Assembly: GCA_903900345.1 (NCBI GenBank)
Contig: CAIUMO010000029.1
Span: 1-54,032, forward strand
DNA from: an uncultured bacterium
GTDB taxonomy: Bacteria > Patescibacteriota > Saccharimonadia > Saccharimonadales > Saccharimonadaceae
Length of the DNA: 54,032 nucleotides
Direction of reading: 5' to 3'
The notes beneath the pieces were generated by a model. That model saw only the letters and a list, made by a program, of their open reading frames with translations. It ran no database searches and was not told the origin of the DNA. Position 1 is the first letter of the stretch, and each line of letters begins with the position of its first letter. A program made the translations under genes and the position numbers. Shown one piece after another: positions 11,077-18,189 of the stretch.

Positions 11077-11796
11077 ATGACAGTCTTGATAGTAATTATT
11101 ATAACTATGATTAGCACTACCTTAGGCGGTCTTTTTGCGCTAAGGTTAAAAGATAAACTTCATTTAATCCTTGGCTTTAGTGCTGGTGCGGTTTTAGGCG
11201 TGGCATTATTTGATTTGTTGCCTGAGGCGATTGAGTTGACCAAGGGATCATATAGCATTCAAACTTTATCGATTTTGATTGCGCTTGGTTTTTCGATTTT
11301 TATGGTGTTAGACAGATTTTTTTCTATGCATGGGCACAGCGATGATCATTGTGAAAATCCATCACATGACGGTAAACTTGGCGCTTCAGCTCTAGTCTTT
11401 CACAGCTTTTTAGATGGTTTCGGGATTGGATTGGCTTTTAAGATTTCGCCAGCTATTGGTTGGGTTGTGGCGCTGGCTGTTTTGACGCACGATTTTTCCG
11501 ATGGTGTAAATACGGTTAATATGATTATCAAAAACAAGGGTCAGCGAAAGTCGGCCATTAAATGGTTAATGGCCGATGCCTTGGCGCCAGCTGTTGGTGT
11601 AGTGGTAACTTATTTCGTAACTGTCTCGGAGTCTGTACTTGGTTTGATACTGGCATTTTATATTGGTTTGTTTTTATATATTAGCGCCAGTGATTTAATT
11701 CCCGAAAGCCACCATCGTCATCCAGCAGCCTGGACGACCGTGTCGACTATAATTGGCATGGTGGTAATTTATATAGCTATACAATTTGCTAAATAA
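11077..11796 (+). CDS. ZIP family divalent metal transporter
   Basis: 239 aa, eight predicted membrane segments. ZIP proteins import Zn2+ or other divalent metals. Helix 4 carries FHSFLDGFGIGLA and helix 5 carries THDFSDGVNTVNM, the places where the family keeps its metal-binding H-x3-D and H-x3-D/E residues. A histidine-rich loop (MHGHSDDHC...SHDGK) lies between helices 3 and 4. It starts 5 nt after ligA and is the last gene of this operon, closed by a bidirectional terminator. Confidence 0.88.
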   Translation: MTVLIVIIITMISTTLGGLFALRLKDKLHLILGFSAGAVLGVALFDLLPEAIELTKGSYSIQTLSILIALGFSIFMVLDRFFSMHGHSDDHCENPSHDGKLGASALVFHSFLDGFGIGLAFKISPAIGWVVALAVLTHDFSDGVNTVNMIIKNKGQRKSAIKWLMADALAPAVGVVVTYFVTVSESVLGLILAFYIGLFLYISASDLIPESHHRHPAAWTTVSTIIGMVVIYIAIQFAK

Positions 11797-11828
11797 AAAA
11801 TACCTCGCTTTTTAGGGCGAGGTATTTT
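11797..11828. terminator. Bidirectional terminator between ZIP gene and RRM gene
   Basis: A 12-bp perfect stem, AAAATACCTCGC (11797-11808) and GCGAGGTATTTT (11817-11828), with an 8-nt loop. A-tract on the left and T-tract on the right allow it to work in both directions between two convergent genes. Confidence 0.9.
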
Positions 11829-11847
11829 AATGCGTTTGGTAATTAGA

Positions 11848-12186
11848 TTACCAACTGCGTTGGCGGAATGAACCACCGCGGTCGCTGTTGCCACCACGAT
11901 CGTTGCTGCCACCGAAGTCACGACGAGGTCGGTCTTCTTTTGGACGTGCTAGACCAACGCTGATTGCGCGGCCATCTAGTTCTTTGCCATCTAGCTGATC
12001 AACAGCTTTTTGGTTGTCTGATTCTGTTTTGAATTCAACAAAGCCGAAGCCTTTTGAACGGCCGCTGTCGCGGTCAGTGATTACTCGTGCGCTTTCAACT
12101 TCACCAATTTGCTCAAAAAAAGCTTTTAGTGTGTCATCTGTAGTTGCATATGCTAGGCTACCGATGAATAGATTTTGCTGTGCCAT
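11848..12186 (-). CDS. Single-RRM RNA-binding protein, glycine-rich tail
   Basis: 112 aa. An RNA recognition motif covers about residues 3-80, with RNP2-like LFIGSLAYAT and RNP1-like KGFGFVEF. The tail is rich in Gly, Arg, Asp and Ser (GGSNDRGGNSDRGGSF). Bacterial proteins of this type bind single-stranded RNA and are often induced by cold. The gene is preceded on the minus strand by a gap of about 400 bp that may include a structured 5' leader, for example the stem at 12274-12289 (TTACCT...AGGTAA). Confidence 0.92.
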   Translation of the reverse strand: MAQQNLFIGSLAYATTDDTLKAFFEQIGEVESARVITDRDSGRSKGFGFVEFKTESDNQKAVDQLDGKELDGRAISVGLARPKEDRPRRDFGGSNDRGGNSDRGGSFRQRSW

Positions 12187-12436
12187 ATAATTTAGGTACT
12201 CTTTTCTTCTTAAATCTGATTCTTATTATCGTCAGATCGACCGCTTTTGCGACTTTCGCTAAGAAGAGAGTTTACCTTGAGAGGTAAGCGCCCGCCTTTT
12301 GCTTTTATGCGCGTGTGCTTCTGAACATTATTATTTAAGCATAGTTTGCTAATAAATACTAGTATAAGCTGGATTTGATAGGTGGTAGACAAATAATGCT
12401 TGTGTTTTATGAATGATTAAGTAATAATATTATTAT

Positions 12437-12556
12437 GGCTGGTGCGCACAAGGGGTAACCTTTGCGCTAAAACAAACAAGTTCAAACAAAAACGTGCCCC
12501 GGGTGGGCGCGCAACAGCAAGTAATCAACCCGTCCTAATCATTAGGGCGGGTTTTT
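12437..12556 (+). ncRNA. Candidate small RNA with intrinsic terminator
   Basis: TATTAT boxes at 12428-12433 and 12431-12436 are followed by about 115 nt without a sizeable open frame. This contains a stem (GCGCACAAGG with CCTTTGCGC, about 12443-12467), a GC-rich stem (GCCC...GGGC near 12496-12509), and a 12-bp terminator hairpin at 12527-12538/12542-12553 followed by a U-tract. No Rfam family is recognised. It could instead be a leader of the downstream prepilin gene. Confidence 0.45.
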
Positions 12557-12557
12557 G
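12527..12557 (+). terminator. Intrinsic terminator of the candidate small RNA
   Basis: AACCCGTCCTAA (12527-12538), loop TCA, TTAGGGCGGGTT (12542-12553), then TTT. All 12 pairs form, one being a G-T wobble. Confidence 0.85.
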
Positions 12558-12597
12558 TTGCTTGTCTATCTGTTATTTATTGCTATGCCGATTAATT

Positions 12598-13635
12598 ATG
12601 CTTATACTTAAACATGTGCATAAAAGTGCTAAGTTTGTAGGCAGTTCAAATATATCAGTCTCTTCAAGTTGTCCCAAAAACCGAGATTCTACCGTCTACC
12701 AACGCGGCTTCACTATTGTCGAGCTCCTAGTCGTCATCGTCGTTATCGGCATTCTAGCCACCATAACCATCGTCAGCTATACCGGCATTTCTCAGCGTGT
12801 CACAGTTGCATCATTACAGTCTGATTTAGCCAACGTGTCAAAATTGTTAAGATTAGATCAGGTTGTAGGTAATGGTTATCCGGCGTCATTAGCGGCGGCT
12901 AGTGGCAACAAGGGCATATCCGCCAGCCCCGACACGACGTTAAGATATGGGTTTAATAATAATGTCAGTCCGCAGACATTTTGTGTCTCGGCAACCAAAG
13001 GAACGACAAGTTATAAAATTACTAATGACAGCGCATCAGTTTCTGGCGACTGTACAAGCTATGGCTTGGTATTGTATTTGGATGCCGAAAATACGGCATC
13101 ATATTCTGGGACTGGTACAACGTGGACTGATTTAAGTGTCAACGCAACTACAAACGCATTAGTTGGAGGCGTGACATATACCGCTAGCGACCACGGAGCA
13201 TTTGCTTTTAATGGAACAACTGGTTATGTAAATTTATCTAATGTTAATCGAACTGGTCTAACAAACTGCTCGATAACATTTTGGCGTAAATCAGTTGACA
13301 ACACTCAGTGGCTTATATTGGGCGGACAAAATACATCGTACTTTTTGATGGCAATATCATCAGGCGCGTTTTATCATGGCAATGCTGGGTCGTCAGTTTT
13401 AACATACCAAGACGGAGTGGCTTCGACGACAGATAATCGGAACGGTGTTTGGCGTCAATATGTTGCGACAGGTGTTAATTTAAGTAGTTGGTCGGCGTTG
13501 TATCTGAATAATTATTTTACTGGCGGTTGGGGTTATAAGGGTTTATTGCAGGACTTCAGAGTATATAATCGTATACTGAATCCAGCCGAGATCCAACAAA
13601 ACTATACAGATACTCGAAGTCGTTTCGGAGTATAG
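12598..13635 (+). CDS. Prepilin-type surface protein with C-terminal LamG-like lectin fold
   Basis: About 345 aa from the ATG at 12598. The open frame reaches back to 12442, but no other start gives a sensible leader. A long basic leader ends in RG before FTIVELLVVIVVIGILA, a type IV prepilin cleavage site with Glu at mature position 5. The pilin helix (to about residue 85) is followed by a short pilin-like part and then about 190 residues resembling a concanavalin A/LamG jellyroll, ending in LLQDFRVYNRILNPAEI, the usual last strand and helix of that fold. It would be exported, processed by PilD-type peptidase and displayed on the surface. A second prepilin fusion lies at 26064. Confidence 0.85.
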   Translation: MLILKHVHKSAKFVGSSNISVSSSCPKNRDSTVYQRGFTIVELLVVIVVIGILATITIVSYTGISQRVTVASLQSDLANVSKLLRLDQVVGNGYPASLAAASGNKGISASPDTTLRYGFNNNVSPQTFCVSATKGTTSYKITNDSASVSGDCTSYGLVLYLDAENTASYSGTGTTWTDLSVNATTNALVGGVTYTASDHGAFAFNGTTGYVNLSNVNRTGLTNCSITFWRKSVDNTQWLILGGQNTSYFLMAISSGAFYHGNAGSSVLTYQDGVASTTDNRNGVWRQYVATGVNLSSWSALYLNNYFTGGWGYKGLLQDFRVYNRILNPAEIQQNYTDTRSRFGV

Positions 13636-13687
13636 TTCGGTCATATTAATTTTTGTAGTAAGTAATTTTAGTGGTAACATTTATATA

Positions 13688-14602
13688 ATGAAAGCAATAA
13701 TTGTTAAAGATTTAGTCAAAAAGTACAGTGATTTAACAGCGGTTAATGGAATATCGTTCGAGGTCGAAAAAGGGTCGGTCTTTGCCTTTTTGGGTACTAA
13801 TGGCTCAGGCAAAAGCACAACAATCGGCTGTATTACGACTACCAACAAAATTAATGACGGCAATATTACAGTAAATGGGCATAAGGTTGGCACTGATGAT
13901 GACGCAATTCGTCGCGAAATTGGTGTCGTTTTTCAAACTTCACTGTTGGATGATTTATTGACGGTTCGCGAAAATATTGCCAGCCGAGCAGCATTTTATA
14001 ATTTGGGAATTGATGTAGATGCCAGAATTTCTGAACTTTCTAAGACGCTAGATTTGGACTCATTCTTGGACCAACGATACGGTACGTTATCTGGTGGTCA
14101 AAAGCGTCGGGCTGATATTGCGCGGGCTTTAGTCCACAAACCAAATATTTTATTCTTGGATGAGCCAACGGCCGGACTGGACCCAGCTAGTCGTGAGAAC
14201 GTTTGGCAGACGATCTATGACTTACAAAAAAAGTCAGGCTTGACGGTATTTTTGACAACTCATTATATGGAAGAAACCGAACGCGCCGATATGGTTTACG
14301 TTATTAATAATGGCGACTATGTCGCCAGTGGCACACCACAAAGTTTGCGGACTGAATTTAGTCGCGATAAATTAAAATTAGTCGGCATTCGTCAAAAAGA
14401 GCTAATTATTAGTTTAAATAAAGATAAAATAGGCTACATTATCAAAAATGACGCCATAATTATTAATGTTGCTTCCAGTAAGGTCGCGATGAATTTACTA
14501 AAAAAATATGAATCAGCAATCAAAGATTTTGAGTTTGTGCACGGTAATATGGATGATGTATTTTTGGAATTAACCAAACAAGGCGAGGAGGCTTATTTAT
14601 GA
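13688..14602 (+). CDS. ABC transporter ATP-binding protein (ABC-2 / DrrA-like)
   Basis: 304 aa. The Walker A motif is GTNGSGKST (residues 36-44), the signature is LSGGQKRR and Walker B is ILFLDEPTAGLD, with H-loop TTHYMEE. The N-terminal region and extra C-terminal domain resemble DrrA/NatA ATPases, which power ABC-2 exporters of drugs, lipids or polysaccharides. The stop overlaps the start of the permease gene by 4 nt (ATGA), so the pair forms one transporter. A weak -10 (TAACAT, 13675-13680) lies 7 nt before the ATG and there is no Shine-Dalgarno. The substrate cannot be told from sequence. Confidence 0.94.
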   Translation: MKAIIVKDLVKKYSDLTAVNGISFEVEKGSVFAFLGTNGSGKSTTIGCITTTNKINDGNITVNGHKVGTDDDAIRREIGVVFQTSLLDDLLTVRENIASRAAFYNLGIDVDARISELSKTLDLDSFLDQRYGTLSGGQKRRADIARALVHKPNILFLDEPTAGLDPASRENVWQTIYDLQKKSGLTVFLTTHYMEETERADMVYVINNGDYVASGTPQSLRTEFSRDKLKLVGIRQKELIISLNKDKIGYIIKNDAIIINVASSKVAMNLLKKYESAIKDFEFVHGNMDDVFLELTKQGEEAYL

Positions 14603-15471
14603 TATTTAGTTTAATGAAGCGCAACATTCAGTTGTTTTTCCGTGATCGTTCCAGTGTCTTCTTTTCGCTGCTTGGTCCGGTGATTATGTTTGTTTTATAT
14701 GTAGTCTTTTTGGGCGCCGTTCAATCCGATGGCTTAAAAAGTTTATTTCCTGGTGCCTCGACCGCTGACCTTGATAATTTTGCGATTACGTGGGTATTTG
14801 CTGGCATATTAACGATTGTAACTGCCACAACTAGTTTGGCTGCGATTCAAGTTTTCGTTGCCGATCGTGCCAGTGACAGGTTTAAAGATTTTGCGGTTTC
14901 GCCGATTAAAAGCAGCAAAATTGTGATGGCTTATCTGGCATCAACATTTGTCATATCACTGTTTATGACGACAATCGTATTTATATTAAGTGAACTATAT
15001 ATTGTCGCCAGGGGTGGTCAGTTGCTGACCGTCGAGAATGCTGCGCTGTCATATGCAATTTTGGTGCTACTATGTGCGGTATTTTCAGCGCTTAATAGTT
15101 TTATCGTTACATTTATTAAAAGTTTGGCAGCTTTTTCGTCATTCAATATTATTGTTGGTACAGCATCGGGCTTTTTAGCGGCGGTGTATGTACCAGTCGG
15201 CACATTACCAAAAGCAGTCGATAATGTAATTAATTTGTTGCCATTTTCGCAGGCGGCATCATTGATGCGAGCACCATTTGTTCATCAAGATTTAAATAAA
15301 TTAGTATCTGGCAATAGCGAAGCCTTAACGAAAGTTAGTGAATTTTTCGGTATCATCATTAAAGTTGGTGATTACAGCCTAAGTTATGGTTTAATTATAG
15401 CTATTTTGGTTAGTCTATTCTTCGTATTCACGGTTGGTGCGATTTTGCAGATACATCGTAAGTTAAAGTAG
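14599..15471 (+). CDS. ABC-2 type transporter permease
   Basis: 290 aa with six predicted membrane segments. The N-terminus MKRNIQLFFRDRSSVFFSLLGPVIMF is typical of ABC-2 permeases (DrrB/NatB type), as is the amphipathic stretch before the first helix. A loop of about 40 polar residues (VQSDGLKSLFPGASTADLD) follows helix 1. Start and stop overlap with the ATPase gene (ATGA) implies translational coupling and a shared complex. It probably works as a dimer with two ATPase copies to export an unknown substrate. Confidence 0.92.
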   Translation: MIFSLMKRNIQLFFRDRSSVFFSLLGPVIMFVLYVVFLGAVQSDGLKSLFPGASTADLDNFAITWVFAGILTIVTATTSLAAIQVFVADRASDRFKDFAVSPIKSSKIVMAYLASTFVISLFMTTIVFILSELYIVARGGQLLTVENAALSYAILVLLCAVFSALNSFIVTFIKSLAAFSSFNIIVGTASGFLAAVYVPVGTLPKAVDNVINLLPFSQAASLMRAPFVHQDLNKLVSGNSEALTKVSEFFGIIIKVGDYSLSYGLIIAILVSLFFVFTVGAILQIHRKLK

Positions 15472-15501
15472 CGCGGAATGGGTTTTATGTTTGCAATGGG
15501 T

Positions 15502-15507
15502 TATAAT
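15502..15507 (+). promoter_or_regulatory. -10 box for leaderless murF
   Basis: TATAAT at 15502-15507 ends 7 nt before the ATG at 15515. There is no Shine-Dalgarno. Confidence 0.65.
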
Positions 15508-15514
15508 TGTAATT

Positions 15515-16792
15515 ATGTTTAAAGCTTATGTCCAAAAACGATTAGAAAAATATGTCAAAGAATATTTTGCTCAACATCCCGAGATTAAACTGGTTGTCGT
15601 AACTGGTAGCGTAGGTAAAACTAGTACTAAAGTCGCCATTGCGACGGTGCTATCTGAACGTTTCAGGGTTCGTTTGCACGAAGGCAACCACAATACTCAT
15701 ATGAGTACGCCATTAGCGGTTTTGGGGATTGAATATCCTGAACAGCTGAAAAGTATTAGGGCATGGCTGGAGGTATTTAGGGCTGCCAAAGAGCGCATCA
15801 AAGAGCCAACTGATGTTGATGTGATTGTTCAAGAACTAGGCTCGGATCGTATTGGTCAAGTATCACATTTTAGTACTTATCTACACCCAGATATTGGCGT
15901 TGTGACAGCGGTTTCACCTGAACATATGGAATATTTCAAGACGATTGATGCTGTTGCCCAGGAAGAATTGGCGGTTGCTAATTTTTCTAAGATAGCACTT
16001 ATTAATCGGGACGATATAGACGGTGATTACGCCAAGTATTTAACAAATCCTCACGTTAATACTTATGGCACCAGCGCCACAGCTGAATATTATTTTGTTA
16101 GTGATAACTATTCAATTAACGATGGATACACAGGCAACTTCATTGTACCGGAATGGTCAAATCCGACGACGGCAACAATCCATGTTATCGGCGAGCATAC
16201 TCTCAGGCCAGCTATCGCCGCTGGCGCGGTAGCGGTTAAATTAGGTATGACGACAACTGAGGTTGCTAGTGGTTTGGCAAAAGTTCGTTCGATCTCGGGT
16301 CGAATGAATGTCCTGCGTGGCGTTGACGAAGCGGTTATTATCGACGATACCTATAACTCTAGTCCTTTGGCGGCCGAATCATCATTGCGTGTTTTATATC
16401 AACTTAGCGCCCCACAACGCATTGCTGTGCTTGGTAGTATGAATGAATTAGGTGAAATGTCTCGGGCTGAGCATGAAAAGTTAGGCCAACTCTGTGATCC
16501 AAATGAACTAGCTTGGGTTGTGACTGTTGGCGATCAGGCTAATCAATTCTTAGCTCCAGCCGCAAAAGCTAAAGGATGTCAGGTTAAAAGTTTTGAAAAC
16601 TCGCTCTTGGCCGGTGCATTTGTTAAAAGTGTAATCGAGAAGGGTGCCGTAGTATTATTCAAAGGATCGGAAGGCGGCATCTATTTAGAAGAAGCTATTA
16701 AAGAAGTCCTACATTCAACTAACGATGAGTTAAAGTTGGTCCGCCAATCACCAGAGTGGATAGCGCGTAAAAACGCCTTTTTCTCAAAATAG
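15515..16792 (+). CDS. murF: Mur ligase, MurF-like (UDP-MurNAc-tripeptide--D-Ala-D-Ala ligase)
   Basis: 425 aa from 15515. The open frame extends to 15491, but the -10 box lies between the two, so the inner ATG is preferred. It has the ATP-binding GSVGKTSTK (P-loop of Mur ligases), EGNHNTHMSTPLAVLG, the central EL..D..G segment, and the C-terminal domain with IIDDTYNSSPLAAESSL, AVLGSMNELGEMS and VLFKGSEGGIYLE, matching MurF better than MurC, D or E. MurF adds D-Ala-D-Ala to the peptidoglycan precursor in the cytoplasm. It is monocistronic as far as visible. Confidence 0.85.
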   Translation: MFKAYVQKRLEKYVKEYFAQHPEIKLVVVTGSVGKTSTKVAIATVLSERFRVRLHEGNHNTHMSTPLAVLGIEYPEQLKSIRAWLEVFRAAKERIKEPTDVDVIVQELGSDRIGQVSHFSTYLHPDIGVVTAVSPEHMEYFKTIDAVAQEELAVANFSKIALINRDDIDGDYAKYLTNPHVNTYGTSATAEYYFVSDNYSINDGYTGNFIVPEWSNPTTATIHVIGEHTLRPAIAAGAVAVKLGMTTTEVASGLAKVRSISGRMNVLRGVDEAVIIDDTYNSSPLAAESSLRVLYQLSAPQRIAVLGSMNELGEMSRAEHEKLGQLCDPNELAWVVTVGDQANQFLAPAAKAKGCQVKSFENSLLAGAFVKSVIEKGAVVLFKGSEGGIYLEEAIKEVLHSTNDELKLVRQSPEWIARKNAFFSK

Positions 16793-16862
16793 AATCATAA
16801 ATATATCGCGCTTATGCTAATATTGAATTAATAATTAGTATAATTTAGTAAAAGGATTTTTT

Positions 16863-18118
16863 ATGCCTGATGAGCCGCAAGAAAACCAGCAACCAACAGT
16901 TCCTATCCAAGATATAATTCCTCAAAATAATATTGTTGCTACGCCTGTAGTTAACCCTGTGCAAACGCCAATAGTGCCGCCGTCAATACCTAATTCGGTT
17001 GTGGCAGCTCCGAAGTTCCAGTAACCGACCCAGGCGTCATAAATGATATAACATCAAAGCCAGCTTTGGCTGACGTGAATTTGGTCCAGCCTGCTGTCGT
17101 TACAAAGCCCAAAAAGAGTAAAAAGTTTATTGCAGGCCTAATAATCTCAATAATTCTAGCATTGTCGATTAGTTTTTCGGCCTTTGGCTTTAATTATTGG
17201 TATCAAGATCCTCAAAAAGTACTATCTGACGCGATTGTTAATGCGGTCACATCCAAAGCTTCGCTTTACTCTGGCGATATTAACATCGATGCTAGCGGTA
17301 CAAAAGTTAAAATATCAATTACAACCAAACAGGCTGATATTGTAACTGGTAGTTTAGATCTAAAGATAACAGCAACCTACAGCGGTAAAAGCTATTCAAT
17401 TGATACTAGCGCCTTGATTGATAAAAATGTTGATTTGTTTTTCAAACTGTCGAACCTCAGTAGTATAGTAGCTGAAGCCAAAAGTTCTATGGGTATCGAG
17501 GCGGGCTCGACAATATCGAAATCAATTGATAGCCTGGTTACAAAGGTTGATGGTACATGGGTCAAGATATCTAGTGTTGATTTGAAAGAATATAGTTCCA
17601 GCTATGCAACTACAAAAACCTGCGTTAATGACGCTATGACAAAATTCAAGAACGATAGCACCGAAGCTACCGAAGTCATTGATGTTTATAAAAAGAATCC
17701 ATTTTTAGTTATTGATAAAGATCTAGGCCAAAAGGACGGCAACTTTAACTTTCAAGTTAAAGGATCAACTAGTGGGTTGAAGGCGTTCATAGACGGACTA
17801 AAGACTACCAAGGTTTACAAAGCGGTTCATAATTGTGACAGCAGTCTTGAACTTGACGGAAGTAGCGCTAGCGATAGTCCAAGTTCCAGCTCAAGCTCGT
17901 CCTATAAATTAATATTGTCAGTTAATTACTGGTCACATCAAATTACTAAAATTGATTTTAGCGGTTCGTCGGACGCAAACAGCAGCTTTACGTCTGTCAT
18001 CGTGCCGCAGTTTAATCAAAAAGTGACAATTGATACACCTAGCACATCGATTTCTTTGACTGAATTAAACTCGTACGTCCAAGAAGTATTTAACTCATTT
18101 TATAGCGGGTATCTATAA
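16863..18118 (+). pseudogene. Anchored extracytoplasmic protein gene interrupted by a one-base frameshift
   Basis: Translation from ATG 16863 (AAAAGGA site before it, TATAAT at 16839-16844) gives a Pro/Gln/Val-rich peptide that stops at 17022-17024. Around 17012 the frame shifts: adding one G after CTCCG gives APEVPVTDPGV and continues without a stop through 17066 to 18118, in the same compositional style. The second part has a transmembrane segment (FIAGLIISIILALSISFSAF) and about 300 extracytoplasmic residues with a Ser-rich loop. The fold resembles lipoprotein-like sheets but is not recognised. Either the gene is broken or one base was missed in sequencing. No slippery heptamer is seen. 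The part from TTG 17066 could still be translated. Confidence 0.75.
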
Positions 18119-18140
18119 GATCTGAATTGATAATTCAATA

Positions 18141-18170
18141 ATTCACCCCCGTAGCGCAACGGGGGTGAAT
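18141..18170 (+). terminator. Hairpin terminator upstream of leuS
   Basis: A 12-bp stem, ATTCACCCCCGT (18141-18152) and ACGGGGGTGAAT (18159-18170), with loop AGCGCA, followed by TTTGTT. It ends the preceding transcript and abuts the leuS -10 box. Confidence 0.85.
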
Positions 18171-18174
18171 TTGT

Positions 18175-18180
18175 TATACT
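18175..18180 (+). promoter_or_regulatory. -10 box for near-leaderless leuS
   Basis: TATACT at 18175-18180 lies 9 nt before the ATG, predicting a 5' leader of only two or three nucleotides. No Shine-Dalgarno is seen. Confidence 0.6.
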
Positions 18181-18189
18181 ACATCTAAC

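Larger units (their letters stand above)
12187..12597. other. Intergenic region: RRM leader and candidate small RNA
   Basis: No convincing coding region. The left part (12187-12400), read on the minus strand, is probably the promoter and leader of the RRM gene. The right part holds a possible plus-strand small RNA listed separately. Open frames here lack recognisable protein features. Confidence 0.5.

Noticed and set aside
12210-12392. Minus-strand 60-residue frame upstream of the RRM gene
   Set aside because: No family features, and it lies where the leader and promoter of the RRM gene are expected.
15018-15203. Minus-strand frame inside the ABC-2 permease
   Set aside because: Fully inside a well-supported membrane protein gene, with composition expected of a shadow frame.
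17006-17030. Programmed frameshift in the 16863 gene
   Set aside because: No slippery heptamer or clear downstream stem at the shift point; a simple deletion or read error explains it better.
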